A stretch of DNA of 5,917 nucleotides, taken from NCBI GenBank assembly GCA_023336855.1, contig JAMBLK010000048.1, positions 1-5,917 of the forward strand, in the 5' to 3' direction. Source of the DNA: Actinomycetes bacterium. Its GTDB lineage: Bacteria > Actinomycetota > Acidimicrobiia > Spongiisociales > UBA5794. Of this stretch, positions 4,945 through 5,917 are shown piece after piece. Below the pieces are notes generated by a model. It was not told the DNA's origin and made no database searches. It worked only from the letters and a program-made list of their open reading frames with translations. Every line of letters starts with the position of its first letter. The stretch's first letter is position 1. The position numbers and the translations under genes were made by a program.

Positions 4945-5571
4945 GTGACCAGCGGCCCTCCCGACCTCTCCGCGATCGAAGCTGCTGTTCGTGCCGATCT
5001 CGATCAGAAGAACGCAGCGCGTGAACTCGCTCTGAAGAATTGTCGGATCATCATCCGTACCTCGGCGAACGCCATCCGTTCGCTCCACCGCGGCGAGACC
5101 GACAGAGCCGACGAGCTCCTCGCTGAGGCTCGATCACTGATCGCGGAGGCAGAGGCCCCGCTATCCGATCATCAGGACATCTATCACGCGGGCTTCTTCT
5201 ACGACGCCGTGAAGGAGTACGCCGAAGGCGTCCTCACGACCGCGCTGCTGGCAGGAGAACCGCTGCCGCTTCCATCTGAGATCGGTGTTCACTCGGTGCC
5301 CTATCTGAAGGGCCTCGGTGAAGCCGTTGGGGAGCAGCGGCGTCGCATGTTGGACTATCTCAGGGCAGGCAGAGTCGAGGACGCCGAAGCCACGTTCGTT
5401 TCGATGGACACGGTTCTCGATCTCCTGACATCGCTCGACTACCCGGATGGCATGACGTCGGGGCTTCGGCGCACAACGGACGTGGCGCGGTCCCTGATCG
5501 AACGGAGTCGCTCGGATCTGACGACGGCCGTTGTACAAGAGCGACTACGAAATGATCTCGGAGGGAACTGA
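4945..5571 (+). CDS. Translin/Trax-family protein (COG2178-like), likely RNA-binding
   Basis: Translin and Trax are all-helical proteins that assemble into octameric shells; in eukaryotes C3PO uses Trax as an RNase, and archaea have related proteins. The 208-residue product is helical throughout and carries family landmarks: a SANAIRSLHRGE segment (40-51), AGFFYDAVKEYAEG (82-95), YLKGLGEAVGEQRRRMLDYLR (from 120), a DAEATFVSMDTVLDLLTSLDYPD stretch (from 146) and GLRRTTDVARSLIERSRSDL at 173-192. E91 and E94 align with the catalytic glutamates of Trax (human E126, E129, in QEYVEA). At the third catalytic position (human D193, in GVADLTGE) this protein has E126 within GLGEAVGE, while the glutamate four residues later is kept (E130). 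Activity is therefore possible but not assured. The GTG start is 4 bases after the membrane protein's stop, with no good ribosome site, suggesting coupling. Its target here is unknown. Confidence 0.8.
   Translation: MTSGPPDLSAIEAAVRADLDQKNAARELALKNCRIIIRTSANAIRSLHRGETDRADELLAEARSLIAEAEAPLSDHQDIYHAGFFYDAVKEYAEGVLTTALLAGEPLPLPSEIGVHSVPYLKGLGEAVGEQRRRMLDYLRAGRVEDAEATFVSMDTVLDLLTSLDYPDGMTSGLRRTTDVARSLIERSRSDLTTAVVQERLRNDLGGN
5560..5565 (+). promoter_or_regulatory. Ribosome binding site fixing the start of the last small gene
   Basis: GGAGGG lies 10 bases before ATG 5576, inside the end of the translin-family gene. It favours the ATG over an in-frame TTG at 5531 that would add 15 residues and overlap the upstream gene heavily. 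Confidence 0.6.
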
Positions 5572-5575
5572 ACCT

Positions 5576-5797
5576 ATGTCTGCACCGGCCTGTCCCGTCT
5601 GTTCGTCCACCGAGGTTCGTCTCATCTGGACGACGGAGGTAACCCGCCAGATCGTTGGCTCCCGATCCGACAACGGAAAACCCGTCTTCATCGTGGAGTC
5701 CGACCCGATCGAGGAGTCGGTGGAAGAACGGGTGATCTGTGCGAACGGTCACTCGCATCCGGAACGCGTCGGGTTCGACGTCGAATGGGCGGAATAG
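5576..5797 (+). CDS. Small hypothetical protein with a CxxC...C-x3-H zinc-ribbon-like pattern
   Basis: The product has 73 residues and I do not recognise a named family. An N-terminal CPVC (C6, C9) and a later CANGH (C55, H59) with another histidine at H61 could hold one zinc ion as a small ribbon. Between them is a beta-like region (EVRLIWTTEVTRQIVG, then KPVFIVES) and an acidic strip DPIEESVEE (43-51). No signal peptide or membrane helix is seen, so a cytosolic protein is expected. It starts 4 bases after the translin-family stop and is the last gene of the operon. A nucleic-acid or protein-binding accessory to its neighbour is plausible but only inferred from position. The start is ATG 5576, supported by GGAGGG. 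Confidence 0.7.
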   Translation: MSAPACPVCSSTEVRLIWTTEVTRQIVGSRSDNGKPVFIVESDPIEESVEERVICANGHSHPERVGFDVEWAE

Positions 5798-5823
5798 GGC
5801 TGCCGCTGCGCATCCCTGCCTGA

Positions 5824-5829
5824 TACACT
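5824..5829 (+). promoter_or_regulatory. Candidate -10 box for the tRNA gene
   Basis: TACACT fits TAnnnT and ends 12 bases before the first base of the tRNA, which would give a very short 5' leader for RNase P to remove. No good -35 is seen 17 bases upstream. It lies in the 44-base gap after the small zinc-ribbon-like gene, so the tRNA probably has its own promoter. Confidence 0.45.
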
Positions 5830-5841
5830 CCCGTCTCGTCC

Positions 5842-5917
5842 GGGGGTGTAGCTCAGCCCGGCAGAGCACTACGTTCGCAACGTAGGGGCCAGGGGTTCAA
5901 ATCCCCTCACCTCCACC
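5842..5917 (+). tRNA. tRNA-Ala, anticodon CGC
   Basis: The full cloverleaf folds by eye. Acceptor GGGGGTG (5842-5848) pairs with CACCTCC (5908-5914). The D stem is GCTC/GAGC (5851-5854, 5864-5867). The anticodon stem is CTACG/CGTAG with loop TTCGCAA (5874-5880), giving anticodon CGC at 5876-5878. The T stem is AGGGG/CCCCT with loop TTCAAAT. The acceptor contains the G3:U70 wobble pair, the alanine identity element, and the discriminator is A, so the identity agrees with the anticodon, which reads codon GCG. The gene ends with ACC at the window edge, so the last A of an encoded CCA probably lies just beyond. Confidence 0.95.

Noticed and set aside
5531..5575. TTG start adding 15 residues to the small CxxC protein.
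   Set aside because: It would overlap the translin-family gene by 41 bases and lacks a ribosome site, whereas ATG 5576 has GGAGGG upstream.
5876..5880. Reading the anticodon as GCA (tRNA-Cys).
   Set aside because: The 7-base loop TTCGCAA with U33 before the anticodon gives CGC, and the G3:U70 pair and A73 agree with alanine.

Overview
The window is a GC-rich bacterial chromosome segment with GTG start codons, TAnnnT -10 boxes and many short gene overlaps. The best lineage marker is the order moeA-moaC-mog followed by a small three-helix membrane protein that resembles SepX of Streptomyces and GLPR of Corynebacterium. That combination points to an actinomycete relative (Actinomycetota), possibly a deep-branching class such as Acidimicrobiia; the class-level guess is inference only. 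There are no transposases, phage genes or CRISPR arrays, so this looks like ordinary chromosome.

Left part, minus strand (1-1411). uppP (undecaprenyl-diphosphatase) runs off the left edge and lacks only its last residues. Behind it, in the same direction, is a membrane-anchored SAF-domain protein (893-1411). The 137 bases between them hold a 7-base tandem repeat and a small GC hairpin just past the SAF stop codon.

Divergent spacer (1412-1615). It carries two candidate -10 boxes, each 6-7 bases from a GTG start with no Shine-Dalgarno. This pattern suggests leaderless transcripts in both directions. It also holds two sizeable inverted repeats.

Central operon, plus strand (1616-4403). plsY (acyl-phosphate:glycerol-3-phosphate acyltransferase) overlaps moeA by 4 bases, moeA overlaps moaC by 8, and moaC overlaps mog by 8. 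MoaC makes cyclic pyranopterin monophosphate, Mog adenylylates molybdopterin and MoeA inserts molybdate. moaA, moaD and moaE are not in the window, so the pathway must be completed elsewhere if it is complete at all.

Right operon, plus strand (4476-5797). After a 72-base spacer with three perfect palindromes come the SepX/GLPR-like membrane protein, a translin/Trax-family (COG2178-type) protein and a small CxxC protein, with 4-base gaps between them. A tRNA-Ala(CGC) with its own -10 box ends the window.

The two most interesting points are as follows. First, a MoeA/gephyrin-like protein lies next to a SepX/GLPR-like membrane protein, the pair that in Corynebacterium links a moonlighting gephyrin-like protein to FtsZ and division. 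Second, a bacterial translin-family protein, related to the C3PO RNase, is embedded in what looks like the same transcription unit as that membrane protein. Undecaprenyl-phosphate recycling, phospholipid synthesis and a candidate division protein thus sit side by side, which suggests an envelope and division flavour to the neighbourhood.
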